The position numbers were made by a program, and so were the translations under genes. A DNA stretch of 64,000 nt from Dyella jiangningensis (GTDB taxonomy: Bacteria > Pseudomonadota > Gammaproteobacteria > Xanthomonadales > Rhodanobacteraceae). Shown here one piece after another: positions 9,083-20,640 of this stretch (positions are counted from its first letter, which is position 1; each line of letters opens with the position of its first letter). The notes under the pieces were generated by a model. That model made no database searches. It worked only from the letters and a program-made list of their open reading frames with translations, and was not told the DNA's origin. The stretch spans positions 186,001 to 250,000 of the forward strand of contig NZ_NFZS01000001.1 of the NCBI RefSeq assembly GCF_003264855.1, given 5' to 3'.

Positions 9083-9324
9083 GATGCAGCGGCGGACGGA
9101 TGACTCACTTCGATCACGTCGATCAGCTTGCGCGTCTGCTTGATGATCTGCTCCACCGTGTCGTCAGCGCCATGCATCACCAGGGTGAGCTGGGACACGG
9201 CAGGATCGCGCGTGGCCGCTACCGTGAGCGAATCGATATTGCAGTGGCGCGCGGCAAACAGGCCGGCCACGCGCATCAGCGCGCCGGATTCGTTCTGCAG
9301 CAGGATGGATAACGTGTGTTTCAT
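9079..9324 (-). CDS. ilvM: Acetolactate synthase small (ACT) subunit
   Basis: An 81-residue single ACT-domain protein (MKHTLSILLQNESGALMRVAGLF, then RHCNIDSLTVAATRD). It matches the short IlvM-type regulatory subunit, not the about 160-residue IlvN/IlvH. The ATG at 9324 is preferred to the TTG six bases earlier. It should bind the large subunit encoded upstream and modulate its activity and valine sensitivity. It is separated from ilvG by about 255 bp filled with two palindromic repeats, unusual for subunits of one enzyme, but is translationally coupled to ilvA. Confidence 0.9.
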   Translation of the reverse strand: MKHTLSILLQNESGALMRVAGLFAARHCNIDSLTVAATRDPAVSQLTLVMHGADDTVEQIIKQTRKLIDVIEVSHPSAAAS

Positions 9325-9347
9325 GGCCAAGCCTATGTCGAATGGGT

Positions 9348-9576
9348 CGTCGTTCCGACGCAGGCCGGAATCCAGCGGCGATCACCTCACACCGAGGCCA
9401 CTGGATCCCGGCCCGCGCCGGGATGACGAGCGTTGAGGTTGTCGCGCCACACCCATCAGGCTCTCACCCCAACCTCAAAAAACCTCTCCTAAAGCGTCAT
9501 TCCGGCGCAGGCCGGAATCCAGCGGCGACAGCCCAACGCCGGCGCCATTGGGTCCCGGCCTGCGCCGGGACGACGG
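9348..9576. repeat. Two tandem intergenic palindromic repeats inside the ilv operon
   Basis: Two related elements, 9348-9430 and 9495-9576. Each starts near CGTCATTCCGGCGCAGGC, continues with CGGAATCCAGCGGCGA and ends with the inverse form CCGGCC(T/C)GCGCCGGGA. Each can fold into a long stem, or into two short stems at the ends. A fragment of the same family lies near 43636-43660. They sit between ilvG and ilvM without breaking either gene. Confidence 0.8.
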
Positions 9577-9579
9577 CTG

Positions 9580-11433
9580 TTAAAACATGTCGCTCGTCGA
9601 TTCCTTGGAAACCGCAGGCGCCACGCGCGACGGAATGAAGTCGCCCGTGATCATCTGCGCATACGTCGCGCCCGGACCCACCATCGGGTAGACGCCCGCG
9701 TCCGGATCGATCATCACTTCAAGGAACGCCGGGCCGTCGAAGGCGAGGAACTCGTCGATGGTTTGCGCCAGCTCTTCCTTGCGCTCCAGCCGGCGCGCCC
9801 ACTCGAAGCCATCGGCCTGCGCTGCCTTGATGAAGTCCTTCTTGTGCAGGCTCTTGTCCGAGGAAGCAAAGCGACCGCGGAAGAACAGCTTCTGCCACTG
9901 GCGCACCATGCCGTCGCCGATGTTGTTGAGCACCACCACCTTCACCGGCAGGCCGTAGGTGGTGACGGTCTCCAGCTCGCCCAGGTTCATGCGGATGCTG
10001 GCGTCGCCGTCGATGTCGATCACCACGGCGTCGCGCCGCGCGAACTGCGCGCCGATGGCGGCAGGCAGGCCGAAGCCCATCGTGCCCATCGAGCCGGAGG
10101 TGAGCCAATGGCGCGGCTCGCGGAAGTCGAAATACTGCGCCGCCCACATCTGGTGCTGGCCCACGCCGGTGCTGATGATGGCGCGGCCCTGCGTCTGGCG
10201 GTTGATCGCCTCGATCACCGCCTGCGGCTGGATCAGCTCGCTGTCGCGGTCGTAGTTGAGCGCGTGCGTGGTCTTCAGCGCGGCGATGTGCGCGTGCCAG
10301 TTCGCATAGCGGCCATCGCTGGCGAAATGGAAGCCATGGCGCACGCCGTACTGCTGCAGGCGCGACAGCGTGCGGTCGAGATCGCCCTGGTGATGCCAGT
10401 CGACCGACTTCACCTTGCCGATCTCCGCCGGATCGATGTCGATCTGCGCGACGAAGCGCGCGTTCGGCGCAAACTTGTCGGGCACGCTGGCGACGCGGTC
10501 GTCGAAGCGCGCGCCCAGCGCCAGCAGGAAGTCGCAGTCTTCCACGGCGTAGTTCGCATAGGCGGTGCCATGCATGCCCAGCATGTGCAGGGCCAGTGGC
10601 TCGGTGGTGTCGATCGCGCCCAGCGCCATCAGCGTGGTGGTGACCGGCAGGCCGAACTGCTGCACAAACGCGCGCAGCGTGCCGGATGCCTCGCCTGAGA
10701 TAAGGCCGCCACCGGCATAGATCAGCGGGCGCTTGGCCTTCGCCAGCGCCGCGAAGAATGCTTCGCACTGCGCATCATCCATGCGTGCGCTGTGGATCGC
10801 GTGCTGGCGCGCGCGATAACCGGGGATAGGCAGCGTGCCTTCACCGGCGAAGGCGAGCGGCGTGTTCTGCACGTCTTTGGGAATGTCCACCACCACGGGA
10901 CCGGGACGGCCGCTGCGCGCGATTTCGAATGCGGTGCGCAGCGTGGCTTCCAACCGGGTGGGATCGGTGAGCAGGAACACGTGCTTCGCGCACGGGCTCA
11001 TGATGTTGCTAACGGGGGCTTCCTGGAAGGCGTCGCTGCCCAGCGCGCCGGTCGGCACCTGGCCGCAGATCACCACCATCGGCACGGAGTCGGACATCGC
11101 ATCGCGCACCGGCGTCACCATGTTGGTGGCACCCGGGCCGGAGGTGACGATCGCCACGCCCACCTTGCCCGACGCGCGCGCATAGCCGGCCGCCATGAAG
11201 CCCGCGCCTTGCTCATTGGCGGGCACGATCAGCGGCATCGGTTCACCGCCCATGGGCGAAAGATGCGTGGCGTTGTAACGGAACACCGCGTCGTACACCG
11301 GCAGGATCGCGCCACCTGAATAGCCGAACAGCACGCTGACGCCTTCGTCGGCGAGCACCTGCACCACCACTTCCGCGCCGCTCATGGTCTGGCCGGCGAG
11401 CGGATGGGTGGTGGCCGGGGTGGGCATCTCCAT
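9580..11433 (-). CDS. ilvG: Acetolactate synthase large (catalytic) subunit
   Basis: TPP- and FAD-dependent synthase that makes acetolactate (valine/leucine) and acetohydroxybutyrate (isoleucine). The catalytic glutamate lies in ANEQGAGFMAAGYARASGK. The TPP/Mg motif is DIDGDASIRMNLGELETV ... VVVLNN. The start is set at MEMPTPATTHPL (617 aa); MPTP two codons later is an alternative. The open frame runs further upstream but lacks family similarity there. It follows ilvC after 184 bp that include a GC-rich hairpin, and is followed by repeats and ilvM. Confidence 0.95.
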   Translation of the reverse strand: MEMPTPATTHPLAGQTMSGAEVVVQVLADEGVSVLFGYSGGAILPVYDAVFRYNATHLSPMGGEPMPLIVPANEQGAGFMAAGYARASGKVGVAIVTSGPGATNMVTPVRDAMSDSVPMVVICGQVPTGALGSDAFQEAPVSNIMSPCAKHVFLLTDPTRLEATLRTAFEIARSGRPGPVVVDIPKDVQNTPLAFAGEGTLPIPGYRARQHAIHSARMDDAQCEAFFAALAKAKRPLIYAGGGLISGEASGTLRAFVQQFGLPVTTTLMALGAIDTTEPLALHMLGMHGTAYANYAVEDCDFLLALGARFDDRVASVPDKFAPNARFVAQIDIDPAEIGKVKSVDWHHQGDLDRTLSRLQQYGVRHGFHFASDGRYANWHAHIAALKTTHALNYDRDSELIQPQAVIEAINRQTQGRAIISTGVGQHQMWAAQYFDFREPRHWLTSGSMGTMGFGLPAAIGAQFARRDAVVIDIDGDASIRMNLGELETVTTYGLPVKVVVLNNIGDGMVRQWQKLFFRGRFASSDKSLHKKDFIKAAQADGFEWARRLERKEELAQTIDEFLAFDGPAFLEVMIDPDAGVYPMVGPGATYAQMITGDFIPSRVAPAVSKESTSDMF

Positions 11434-11585
11434 TTGCAATGGCAGGTTCACGGTCGTCGGGTTTCCTTGGGAATGTCGTCTTCGGTGAAGAAGCTCCCCC
11501 ACCTGCGCAAGCCCGACAGGGGTGGCTTGAGCAGGCGGAGGCCGGGCAGGGGAAAACGCTTGCGGGATAAGCGCCCCCGCCCGAG

Positions 11586-11607
11586 CCGTCCGCCTCGCGG
11601 CGGACGG
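11586..11607. other. GC-rich hairpin between ilvC and ilvG
   Basis: CCGTCCGCC and GGCGGACGG form a perfect 9-bp stem with a TCGC loop, 10 bases after the ilvC stop. No T-run follows on either strand, so it is more likely an mRNA processing or stability element, or a partial attenuator, than a full terminator. Confidence 0.55.
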
Positions 11608-11617
11608 ATGCCAAACT

Positions 11618-12634
11618 TCAACCCACTTTCTTGAGCGGCTCGGCGGCCGGCTTCGGCGCGTTCGCCTGCAGCCACGGCATGCGCGCACGCAGCTTCGCGC
11701 CCACCTGTTCCACCGGATGCTCCAGGTCCGCCTGCTTGAACTTCTTGTAGTTCGGCAGGCCGGCGTTGTACTCGGCGATCCAGTTCCTGGCGAAGGTGCC
11801 GTCCTGGATGTCCTTGAGCACGTCCTTCATGCGCGCCTTGGTGCCGGCGTCGATCACGCGCGGACCGCTGACGTAGTCGCCGTACTGCGCGGTTTCGGAG
11901 ACGAACTCCAGCATGCGGCTGATGCCGCCTTCGTAGAACAGGTCCACGATCAGCTTCAGTTCGTGCAGCACTTCGTAATAGGCGATCTCCGGCTGGTAAC
12001 CGGCTTCCACCAGCGTCTCGAAGCCGGCCTGCACCAGCGAGCTGGCGCCGCCGCACAGCACGGCCTGCTCGCCGAACAGATCGGTCTCGGTCTCTTCCTT
12101 GAAGTCGGTCTTGATCAGCAGCGCGCGACCGCCGCCGATGCCGTCGGCATAAGCCTTGGCCTTCGCTTCGGCCTGGCCGCTGACGTCCTGATGGATCGCC
12201 CAGATGCTCGGTACGCCACGGCCGATTTCATACTCGCGACGCACCAGTGCACCCGGGCCCTTCGGCGCGACCAGGATCACGTCGATGTCCTTGCGCGGAT
12301 CGATCTGCTTGAAGTGCACGTTGAAGCCGTGCGCGAACAGCAGCGCGGCACCCGGCTTGATGTTCGGCTCGATGCTTTCGATGTACAGCTTCGGCTGCAC
12401 CATGTCGGGCGTGAGCACGGCGACCAGGTCGGCGTCCTTCACTGCGTCGCCGGGCTCGGCGACGGTGAAGCCTTCGGCGCGGGCCTTCTCCCACGAGGGG
12501 CCGTTCTTGCGCAGGCCAACCACCACGTCGAGACCGGAGTCACGCAGGTTGAGGGCGTGGGCGCGGCCCTGGCTGCCGTAGCCGAGGACGGCGATGCGGG
12601 CCTTGGCCAGCGTGTCGTTGGTGTTGTTGCTCAT
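11618..12634 (-). CDS. ilvC: Ketol-acid reductoisomerase (class I)
   Basis: NADPH-dependent isomeroreductase that converts acetolactate/acetohydroxybutyrate to dihydroxy acids. The Rossmann motif [17 protein letters not shown] and the KARI active-site segments [23 protein letters not shown] and the metal-binding [12 protein letters not shown] are present. The 338-residue length is that of the short class I enzymes. The ATG overlaps the ilvD stop (ATGA), with AGGAG in the end of ilvD. Confidence 0.97.
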   Translation of the reverse strand: MSNNTNDTLAKARIAVLGYGSQGRAHALNLRDSGLDVVVGLRKNGPSWEKARAEGFTVAEPGDAVKDADLVAVLTPDMVQPKLYIESIEPNIKPGAALLFAHGFNVHFKQIDPRKDIDVILVAPKGPGALVRREYEIGRGVPSIWAIHQDVSGQAEAKAKAYADGIGGGRALLIKTDFKEETETDLFGEQAVLCGGASSLVQAGFETLVEAGYQPEIAYYEVLHELKLIVDLFYEGGISRMLEFVSETAQYGDYVSGPRVIDAGTKARMKDVLKDIQDGTFARNWIAEYNAGLPNYKKFKQADLEHPVEQVGAKLRARMPWLQANAPKPAAEPLKKVG

Positions 12635-14358
12635 GCGGTGACTCCTGCGGTCGTGTCTTCGTTGACTTGGTGGGAAACGGAAGAAGCGGATGTACTGCGT
12701 GGTGCGATGGGTTGCGTGGTGGCGCCTTCGGAAGCGGAGCCCACCAGCGAGACGTACTTGGCCAGTGCGCCGCGCGTGACCTTGGGTGCGGGCGGCTGCC
12801 AGCTGGCGCGACGCGGGGCGAGGTCGGCGGTGGTGCTGATCTCGCGCGTGTCGGCGTCGATGCGGATGCGATCGCCTTCGTGCAGCAGTGCAATGGGACC
12901 GCCGCGCGCCGCTTCGGGCGAGATGTGGCCGACCATGTAGCCGTGCGTGGCGCCGGAGAAACGGCCGTCAGTGATCAGTGCGACGTCGTCGCCCAGCCCG
13001 CGGCCGATCAGCGCCGCGGTGACGCCCAGCATTTCGCGCATGCCCGGGCCACCGGCGGGACCTTCGTTGCGGATGACGATGACGTCGCCCTTCTCGATGG
13101 TACCGCCCTGCACGGCGGCGAAGGCCTGCTCTTCGCTTTCGAAGACGCGTGCGCGGCCTTCGAAATGATTCGCGCCCTTGCCGGCGAGCTTGAGGATGCA
13201 GCCTTCCGGCGCGAGGTTGCCGTAGAGGATCGAATAGCCGCCACGGGGCTTCAGCGGCTGCGTGACCGGATGCACTACGTCCTGGGTTTCGGCGCGCGGC
13301 GCGGCGGCGGCTTCGTCGAACAGGCTGCGGCCGGTGACGGTCGGTGCATCGTCCAACATGCCCGCGGCGATCAGTTCCTGCGCCACGCGCGCGCTGCCAC
13401 CGGCGCCGAACATTTCGACCGCGGTGTAGCGGCCACCTGGCAGCAGGTCGGCGATCACCGGCGTGTGCTTGGAGGCGGGTTCGAAATCTTCCAGCGTCCA
13501 GCGCGTGCCTGCTTCGCGTGCGATGGCGAGCAGGTGCAGCACGGCGTTGGTGGAGCCCGCGGTGGCGGCAACCATGCGCGTGGCATTGCGGAACGCGGTT
13601 TCCGTGAGGAACTCGCGCGGCGTGCGGTTTTCCCGCAGGCAATCCATCACCAGTTCGCCGCAGCGACGCGCGGCGGCGGTCTTGGCAGGATGCGTGGCGG
13701 GAATGTCGTTGAAGCCCATCGGCGACAGGCCCAGCGTGGTCAGCACCATCGCCATGGTGTTGGCGGTGAACTGGCCGCCACAGGCGCCGGCGCCGGGGCA
13801 GGCGTCGCGTTCCACGGAGGTCAGCTCGTCGTCGCCGATTTTGCCCGCGCCATGCGCGCCGACCGCTTCGAACACCTGCTGGATGGTGATGGGATGGTTG
13901 TCGTGCGTGCCGTGCGCGATGGTGCCGCCGTACAGCGCGACGCTCGGAATGTCGAGGCGCGCCATCGCCATCGCCGCGGCGGGAATCGTCTTGTCGCAGC
14001 CGCACAGCACCACCATCGCATCGAGGCAGTGGCCGTCGACGGCCAGCTCGATGGAATCGGTGATCACCTCGCGGCTGATCAGCGAGGCGCGCATGCCCGG
14101 CGTGCCCATGGCGATGCCGTCGGTCACCGCGATGGTGTTGAACTCGATCGGCGTACCGCCGGCGGCACGGATGCCTTCGGCGACATGCTCGGCGAGCTCG
14201 CGCAGATTGAGGTTGCACGGGCTCACGTTGGACCACGTGTGCACCACCGCCACCAGCGGCTTGGCGATGGCCGCGTCGTCCAGGCCGGTGGCGCGCAGCA
14301 TGGCGCGCGCGGGGGCGCGGTCGGGGCCGGTCTTGATCAGGTCGCTACGCATGCTCAT
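12631..14358 (-). CDS. ilvD: Dihydroxy-acid dehydratase
   Basis: Fe-S dependent dehydratase for the common third step of valine/isoleucine synthesis. Motifs are [19 protein letters not shown], the cluster cysteines in [11 protein letters not shown] and [19 protein letters not shown], and the C-terminal [15 protein letters not shown]. 575 residues is normal. It overlaps leuB by 4 bp upstream and ilvC by 4 bp downstream, so translational coupling is likely. Confidence 0.97.
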   Translation of the reverse strand: MSMRSDLIKTGPDRAPARAMLRATGLDDAAIAKPLVAVVHTWSNVSPCNLNLRELAEHVAEGIRAAGGTPIEFNTIAVTDGIAMGTPGMRASLISREVITDSIELAVDGHCLDAMVVLCGCDKTIPAAAMAMARLDIPSVALYGGTIAHGTHDNHPITIQQVFEAVGAHGAGKIGDDELTSVERDACPGAGACGGQFTANTMAMVLTTLGLSPMGFNDIPATHPAKTAAARRCGELVMDCLRENRTPREFLTETAFRNATRMVAATAGSTNAVLHLLAIAREAGTRWTLEDFEPASKHTPVIADLLPGGRYTAVEMFGAGGSARVAQELIAAGMLDDAPTVTGRSLFDEAAAAPRAETQDVVHPVTQPLKPRGGYSILYGNLAPEGCILKLAGKGANHFEGRARVFESEEQAFAAVQGGTIEKGDVIVIRNEGPAGGPGMREMLGVTAALIGRGLGDDVALITDGRFSGATHGYMVGHISPEAARGGPIALLHEGDRIRIDADTREISTTADLAPRRASWQPPAPKVTRGALAKYVSLVGSASEGATTQPIAPRSTSASSVSHQVNEDTTAGVTA

Positions 14359-15452
14359 CCGCAGGCCCGCCCCCAGCGCAGGAACGCCGCCGCATTGCAG
14401 GCGTGTTCGTCGACGGCGGCGAGCACCGCCTCCAGCACGTCCCTGGTGCCGGCCGTGCCGCCGACATCACGCGTGCGCGGACCGTGTTCGACCACATCGG
14501 CCACGGCCGCTTCGACCGTGCTCGCTTCCTGTTCCAGGCCCAGCGAATGACGCAGCAGCATCGCGGCGGAGAGGATCGCGCCGACCGGATTGGCCACGCC
14601 CTGGCCGGCGATATCCGGCGCGGAACCATGGATCGGTTCGTACAGGCCGCCCTTGCCTTCGCCGAGCGACGCGGACGGCAACAGGCCCAGCGAGCCGGCC
14701 AATGCCGCGGCTTCATCGGTGAGGATGTCGCCGAACAGGTTCTCGGTGACGACCACGTCGTACTTGCCCGGCTGCGTCAGCAGCAGCATCGCCATGGAGT
14801 CGACCAGCTGATGTTCCAGCTTCACGTCCGGGAATTCGGCGGCGATGCGGGTCACCGTGCTGCGCCAGAGGCGCGAGGTTTCCAGCACATTGGCCTTGTC
14901 CACCGAGGTGACATGCTTGCGGCGCTCGCGTGCCAGCTGGAACGCGCGACGCGTCACGCGCTCCACTTCCGCAACCGTGTACTTGCACTCGTCGGTAGCG
15001 GTGTCGATGGTGCGCGTCTTGGCGCCGAAGTACGCGCCGCCGGTGAGTTCGCGCACGAACAGCACGTCGACGTTCTTCAGCTTCTCGTTCTTCAGCGGCG
15101 ACAGCGAAGCCAGCGCCGGATGCACCTGCAGCGGACGCAGGTTGGCGTACACGCCCAGCGCGGCGCGCAGCGCCAGCAGGCCCTGTTCCGGGCGTACCGG
15201 CGCATTGGGATCGGACCACTTCGGCCCACCTACCGCGCCGAGCAGCACGGCATCGGCGGCCTTGCAGGCCTCCAGCGACGCGGCCGGCAGCGGTTCGCCG
15301 GTGGCATCGATGGCGCAGCCGCCGATCTGGTGTTCCTCGAAATGGAAGTGATGGTCGAAATGCGCGGCGACCGCGTCGAGCACCGCGACCGCAGCCGCCG
15401 TGACTTCGGGGCCGACGCCGTCGCCGGGCAGGGTGACGATTTGCGCTCTCAT
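14355..15452 (-). CDS. leuB: 3-isopropylmalate dehydrogenase
   Basis: NAD-dependent oxidative decarboxylation of 3-isopropylmalate in leucine synthesis. [10 protein letters not shown] at the N-terminus, [11 protein letters not shown], and the C-terminal substrate/NAD segments [15 protein letters not shown] and [20 protein letters not shown] are diagnostic. 365 residues. It overlaps leuD upstream and ilvD downstream by 4 bp each. Confidence 0.97.
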   Translation of the reverse strand: MRAQIVTLPGDGVGPEVTAAAVAVLDAVAAHFDHHFHFEEHQIGGCAIDATGEPLPAASLEACKAADAVLLGAVGGPKWSDPNAPVRPEQGLLALRAALGVYANLRPLQVHPALASLSPLKNEKLKNVDVLFVRELTGGAYFGAKTRTIDTATDECKYTVAEVERVTRRAFQLARERRKHVTSVDKANVLETSRLWRSTVTRIAAEFPDVKLEHQLVDSMAMLLLTQPGKYDVVVTENLFGDILTDEAAALAGSLGLLPSASLGEGKGGLYEPIHGSAPDIAGQGVANPVGAILSAAMLLRHSLGLEQEASTVEAAVADVVEHGPRTRDVGGTAGTRDVLEAVLAAVDEHACNAAAFLRWGRACG

Positions 15453-16099
15453 GCGTTTACTCCAGCGGATGCGGATCGAAGCGTGTCTTGTTGAGGAGTG
15501 CGGCCATGGATGGCCGCTTCTTGACCTTCGCGTTCATGGATGAACGCATCAATCAGGTCACCGTGTTGTTGCAGGTAGCCGAGCTGGTCCACGCCGTTGA
15601 GCAAGCAATGGCGGGCAAACGGTTCGAGCTGGAAGCGGATGTGGCCGCCATCGGGCAGCGCGATGACCTGTTCGCGCACGTCGATGGTCAGCTCGATGCC
15701 GGGGTTGGCGAGCAGCCAGCGGTGCTCGGCCTCGTCCAGTACGATCGCGAGCAGGCCGTTCTTCAGCGCGTTGTTGCGGAAGATGTCCGCGATCTCGCTG
15801 CACAGCACGGCGTGGATGCCGTAATCCAGCAGCGCCCACGGCGCGTGCTCGCGCGAGGAACCACAACCGAAGTTGCGGCCGGCGACGAGGATGGAACAAC
15901 CCTTCGCCTTCGCCTGGTTGAGCGGGAACGCGGGGTTGTCGCTGCCGTCGGCCTGGTAGCGCCAGTCGTTGAAGCACAGCTTGCCCAGGCCCGCGCGCTC
16001 GGTGGTGGTGAGGAAGCGCGCCGGGATGATGCGATCGGTGTCGATGTTCTCGTCCGGCAGGACGGCGGTGCGGGAGTGGAGACGGGTGACGGGGCGCAT
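15449..16099 (-). CDS. leuD: 3-isopropylmalate dehydratase small subunit
   Basis: The swivelling domain of isopropylmalate isomerase, partner of LeuC. NIDTDRIIPARFL, GRNFGCGSSREHAPWAL and SEIADIFRNNALKNGLL are the family signatures. The ATG at 16099 has GGAGG 9 bases upstream and gives 216 residues, a little longer at the C-terminus than E. coli LeuD. It is 187 bp from leuC because a repeat element occupies the gap. Confidence 0.96.
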   Translation of the reverse strand: MRPVTRLHSRTAVLPDENIDTDRIIPARFLTTTERAGLGKLCFNDWRYQADGSDNPAFPLNQAKAKGCSILVAGRNFGCGSSREHAPWALLDYGIHAVLCSEIADIFRNNALKNGLLAIVLDEAEHRWLLANPGIELTIDVREQVIALPDGGHIRFQLEPFARHCLLNGVDQLGYLQQHGDLIDAFIHEREGQEAAIHGRTPQQDTLRSASAGVNA

Positions 16100-16121
16100 T
16101 AAAAGACCTCCGAAGGACAAC

Positions 16122-16270
16122 GTCCCTTCTCCCCTCTGGGGAGAAGGTGCCCCGAAGGGGCGGATGAGGGGCGGGTGCTCGCGGCGACGTTGTACGAAGC
16201 GCGCTCTTGATTGACGGTGAGGCAAGACTGGCCCCTCACCCCAACCCTCTCCCCGGAGGTGAGAGGGAGC
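16122..16270. repeat. Composite palindromic repeat between leuC and leuD
   Basis: Three stems in a row. CCTTCTCCCC/GGGGAGAAGG lies at 16125-16147, GCCCC/GGGGC right after it, and CCCTCTC/GAGAGGG at about 16246-16268; GAGGGGC and GCCCCTC can also pair over distance. The same kind of sequence, with GGGGAGAA, GATGAGGGG-like and GGTGCTCGCG blocks, recurs at 43105-43158. This looks like a non-autonomous intergenic element inserted into the operon. Confidence 0.7.
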
Positions 16271-16286
16271 AGATGGCGTGCGTTGC

Positions 16287-17696
16287 TCATGCCGCCACCT
16301 CCGCCAAGTACTCACGCGGATCGGCAATCCGCCCCGCGACAGCCGATGCCGCGGCGGTGGCAGGACTCGCCAGCACCGTGCGCGCGCCCTTGCCCTGGCG
16401 CCCTTCGAAATTACGGTTGGACGTGCTCACCACCAGCTGACCCGGCTGCGCCAGGTCGCCATTCATGGCGATGCACATCGAGCACCCCGGCACGCGCCAC
16501 TCGGCGCCGGCGGCGGTGAACACGTGATGCAGGCCTTCGTTCTCCGCATCGCGGCGCACCGCTTCGGAACCCGGCACCACCAGCATGCGCACGCCGTCAG
16601 CGACGCGGCGGCCGCGCAGCACGTGGGCGGCTTCGCGCAGGTCAGACAGGCGCGAATTGGTGCAGCTGCCGACGAACACCACGTCCACCGGGATGCCCTG
16701 CATCGGCTTGCCGGCTTCGGCCTTCATGTAGTCGAGTGCGCGCTTCTCCACCGCGTTGCGCGCGGCAGGCACCGGCTTGTCCATGGCGATAGCCATGCCC
16801 GGATGCGTGCCGTAGGTGACCGTCGGGCGCACCTTGCTGGCATCGATATGCACTTCGCGGTCATAGGCGGCGCCGGCATCGGTGCGCAGCGAACGCCACT
16901 GCGCCACGGCGGCGTCCCACGCAGCGCCCTGCGGCACGCGCGGGCGGCCCTTCAACCAGGCGAAGGTGGTGTCGTCCGGTGCGATCAGGCCAGCGCGTGC
17001 GCCCGCTTCGATCGACATGTTGCACACCGTCATGCGTTCTTCCATCGACAGCGCTTCGATGGCATCGCCGCGGTACTCAATGACGTAGCCCGTGCCGCCA
17101 TCCACGCCGATCTCGCCGATGATGTGCAGGATCAGGTCCTTCGCGCCGACGCCGGACGGCAGCTTGCCGTCGACGTGGATGGCCAGCGTCTTCGGCTTGC
17201 GCTGCAGCAGGCACTGCGTCGCCATCACATGGCCGACTTCGGTGGTGCCGATGCCGAATGCCAGCGCGCCGAATGCGCCGTGGGTAGAGGTGTGGCTGTC
17301 GCCGCACACGATGGTCATGCCCGGCTGCGTCGCACCCAGTTCGGGGCCGATCACGTGCACGATGCCGCGGTCGGCGCTATCCCAGCCATGCAGTTCCACG
17401 CCGAACTCGCGGCAATTGGTTTCAAGCTGTGCGACCTGCGCCTTGGCTTCGGCATTGGCATAGGGGCGCTCCCCGTTCGCATCGGCGGGCAGGGTTGGCG
17501 TGGAGTGATCCAGCGTGGCCAGCGTGCGGTCCGGGCGACGCAGCTTCAGGCCGCGCTCGCGCAGTTCGCTGAAAGCCTGCGGCGAGGTCACCTCGTGCAC
17601 CAGATGCAGGTCGATATAGAGGATCGCCGGCGTGTCGGTGGATTCCGGCGCAACGACGTGCGCGTCCCAGATTTTCTCGAAGAGTGTCTTGGCCAT
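16287..17696 (-). CDS. leuC: 3-isopropylmalate dehydratase large subunit
   Basis: The catalytic 4Fe-4S subunit of isopropylmalate isomerase (469 aa). Cluster ligands lie in [13 protein letters not shown] and [41 protein letters not shown] is the classic aconitase-family motif. The ATG at 17696 with AGGAGG upstream is chosen; it overlaps the ilvE stop by one base (TAATG), so the two are coupled. Confidence 0.97.
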   Translation of the reverse strand: MAKTLFEKIWDAHVVAPESTDTPAILYIDLHLVHEVTSPQAFSELRERGLKLRRPDRTLATLDHSTPTLPADANGERPYANAEAKAQVAQLETNCREFGVELHGWDSADRGIVHVIGPELGATQPGMTIVCGDSHTSTHGAFGALAFGIGTTEVGHVMATQCLLQRKPKTLAIHVDGKLPSGVGAKDLILHIIGEIGVDGGTGYVIEYRGDAIEALSMEERMTVCNMSIEAGARAGLIAPDDTTFAWLKGRPRVPQGAAWDAAVAQWRSLRTDAGAAYDREVHIDASKVRPTVTYGTHPGMAIAMDKPVPAARNAVEKRALDYMKAEAGKPMQGIPVDVVFVGSCTNSRLSDLREAAHVLRGRRVADGVRMLVVPGSEAVRRDAENEGLHHVFTAAGAEWRVPGCSMCIAMNGDLAQPGQLVVSTSNRNFEGRQGKGARTVLASPATAAASAVAGRIADPREYLAEVAA

Positions 17697-18634
17697 TACG
17701 CAGCCTCCTGCGCGGCTTCGACCTGCACGGGCGTTAACCAGTCCCATTTATCCGTCGTGGTGCCGTCGAACAGTCCGAAGAACGCCTTCTGCAGCGCGCG
17801 GGTCACGTCGCCAGGACGGCCCGCACCAACCTGCTTGCGATCCACCGAACGCACCGGCGTGATCTCGGCGGCGGTGCCGGTCATGAAGATCTCGTCGGCG
17901 GTGTACAGCGCTTCGCGCGGCAGGTCGCGCTCTTCCACCGCAATGCCGAGCTCGCCGGCCAGCGTCATCACCGACTCGCGCGTGATGCCGGCCAGGATGC
18001 CGGCGCTGGTCGGCGGGGTAAGCAGCTTGCCGTTCTTCACCAGGAACAGGTTTTCGCCGGCGCCTTCGCTCAGCAGGCCGTTATGGCCCAGCGCGATGCC
18101 TTCGGCATAGCCGCCGCGACGCGCTTCGAGCGCGATCAGCTGGCTGCTCAGGTAATTGCCGCCGGCCTTGGCCCAGCTGGGGAAGGTGTTCGGCGCGGGG
18201 CGATGCCACGAGGACACGCACACATCGGCGCCGTGTTCGATCGCGTCACCGAGATACGCACCCCATTCCAGCGCCATGATCGCCACATCCACCGGCGAAT
18301 CGGCCTTGGGCAGCACGCCCAGGCCGCCCGCGCCACGGAACACGATCGGGCGCACGTAGGCCGACCTCATGCGGTTGGCGCGGATCACTTCCTGGCACGC
18401 CGCGTTGATCTCGTCTTCGCTGTAGCCGATCTCGATCTCGTACACGCGGGCCGACTCGAACAGGCGGCGCGTGTGGTCGGCGAGGCGGAAGTAGGCGGGG
18501 CCTTGCGGCGTGGCGTAGACGCGCTCGCCTTCGAAGACCGAGGAGCCGTAGTGCAGGGCGTGAGTGCTGACGTGGACCGTGGCCTCGGTCCAGGGTTTGA
18601 TCTGGCCGTTGTGCCAGAGAAAAGAGGTTGTCAT
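17696..18634 (-). CDS. ilvE: Branched-chain amino acid aminotransferase
   Basis: Class IV PLP aminotransferase that performs the last step for valine, leucine and isoleucine. The PLP lysine is K156 in [33 protein letters not shown] and the C-terminal [14 protein letters not shown] fit branched-chain transaminases and not D-amino acid transaminase. 312 residues. GAGGAG precedes the ATG, 17 bp after leuA. Confidence 0.95.
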   Translation of the reverse strand: MTTSFLWHNGQIKPWTEATVHVSTHALHYGSSVFEGERVYATPQGPAYFRLADHTRRLFESARVYEIEIGYSEDEINAACQEVIRANRMRSAYVRPIVFRGAGGLGVLPKADSPVDVAIMALEWGAYLGDAIEHGADVCVSSWHRPAPNTFPSWAKAGGNYLSSQLIALEARRGGYAEGIALGHNGLLSEGAGENLFLVKNGKLLTPPTSAGILAGITRESVMTLAGELGIAVEERDLPREALYTADEIFMTGTAAEITPVRSVDRKQVGAGRPGDVTRALQKAFFGLFDGTTTDKWDWLTPVQVEAAQEAA

Positions 18635-18651
18635 CTCGGGGCTCCTCGGTA

Positions 18652-20244
<1,593 letters not shown>

Positions 20245-20280
20245 TCGTTTGGCTCCGCTGGCACGCGCCGTTGGGCAACA

Positions 20281-20314
20281 AAAAACCCCGCATCCGTTTC
20301 CGGGTGCGGGGTTT
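20281..20314 (-). terminator. Attenuator terminator of the leu-ilv operon
   Basis: On the minus strand AAACCCCGCACCCGG and the matching CGGATGCGGGGTTT form a stem of about 14 bp followed by a run of six T. It is a canonical intrinsic terminator between the leader peptide and leuA. The end of the leader gene contains GGTGCGGG (20371-20364), an exact complement of CCCGCACC in the 5' arm (20310-20303). The two arms can therefore exclude each other, as expected for an antiterminator/terminator switch. Confidence 0.9.
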
Positions 20315-20359
20315 GTTGGTGGTATCTAGGTTAGTTCTGCTTTACCTGGACACACGCCC

Positions 20360-20497
20360 TCAGCCCGCACCTCCGTTGGTAATGAGGAGTACGAGTACAA
20401 GGGCAAGAAGGAGGTTGTTGCGAAGGCGCAGCGCGCCGTCGATGGTCGGGGGACCAATCGGTTCGGCTATGCGATCGTGGCTGTTGCGCTGCGACAT
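20360..20497 (-). CDS. Branched-chain amino acid operon leader peptide (45 aa)
   Basis: A short gene missed by length cut-offs. The peptide starts MSQRNSHDRIAEP and contains NNLLLALVLVLLITNGG just before the stop. Between the two Asn and the Thr there are seven Leu, two Val and one Ile codons. This is the codon run of an IlvL/LeuL-type attenuator peptide. Starvation for Leu/Val/Ile would stall the ribosome here, leave GGTGCGGG free to pair with the terminator's 5' arm, and let leuA-ilvA be transcribed. Charged tRNAs would let the ribosome reach the stop codon, mask that segment and allow termination. Confidence 0.88.
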   Translation of the reverse strand: MSQRNSHDRIAEPIGPPTIDGALRLRNNLLLALVLVLLITNGGAG

Positions 20498-20504
20498 GCA
20501 ACCG

Positions 20505-20534
20505 ACCCTAATGGGCCGTCCAACGGGTTGTCAA
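20505..20534 (-). promoter_or_regulatory. Promoter of the leu-ilv operon
   Basis: TTGACA (20534-20529) and TAGGGT (20510-20505) are 18 bp apart on the minus strand. The expected start of transcription, 6-8 bases after the -10 box, coincides with the ATG of the leader peptide at 20497. The leader mRNA may therefore be leaderless or nearly so. Confidence 0.7.
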
Positions 20535-20640
20535 CAGTTTCTTTTGAAAATTTTGCGATCGCGTGTCGCGATGCACATTCGGACGTCCAGATGGCTGAAC
20601 GCCTCGCGCGCGTGTTGCATGCGCGCGAGCGGTGCCGCGA

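Noticed and set aside
9348-9576. Intrinsic terminators between ilvG and ilvM
   Set aside because: The stems lack T-runs and belong to a dispersed repeat family; ilvM and ilvA would otherwise have no promoter that I can see.
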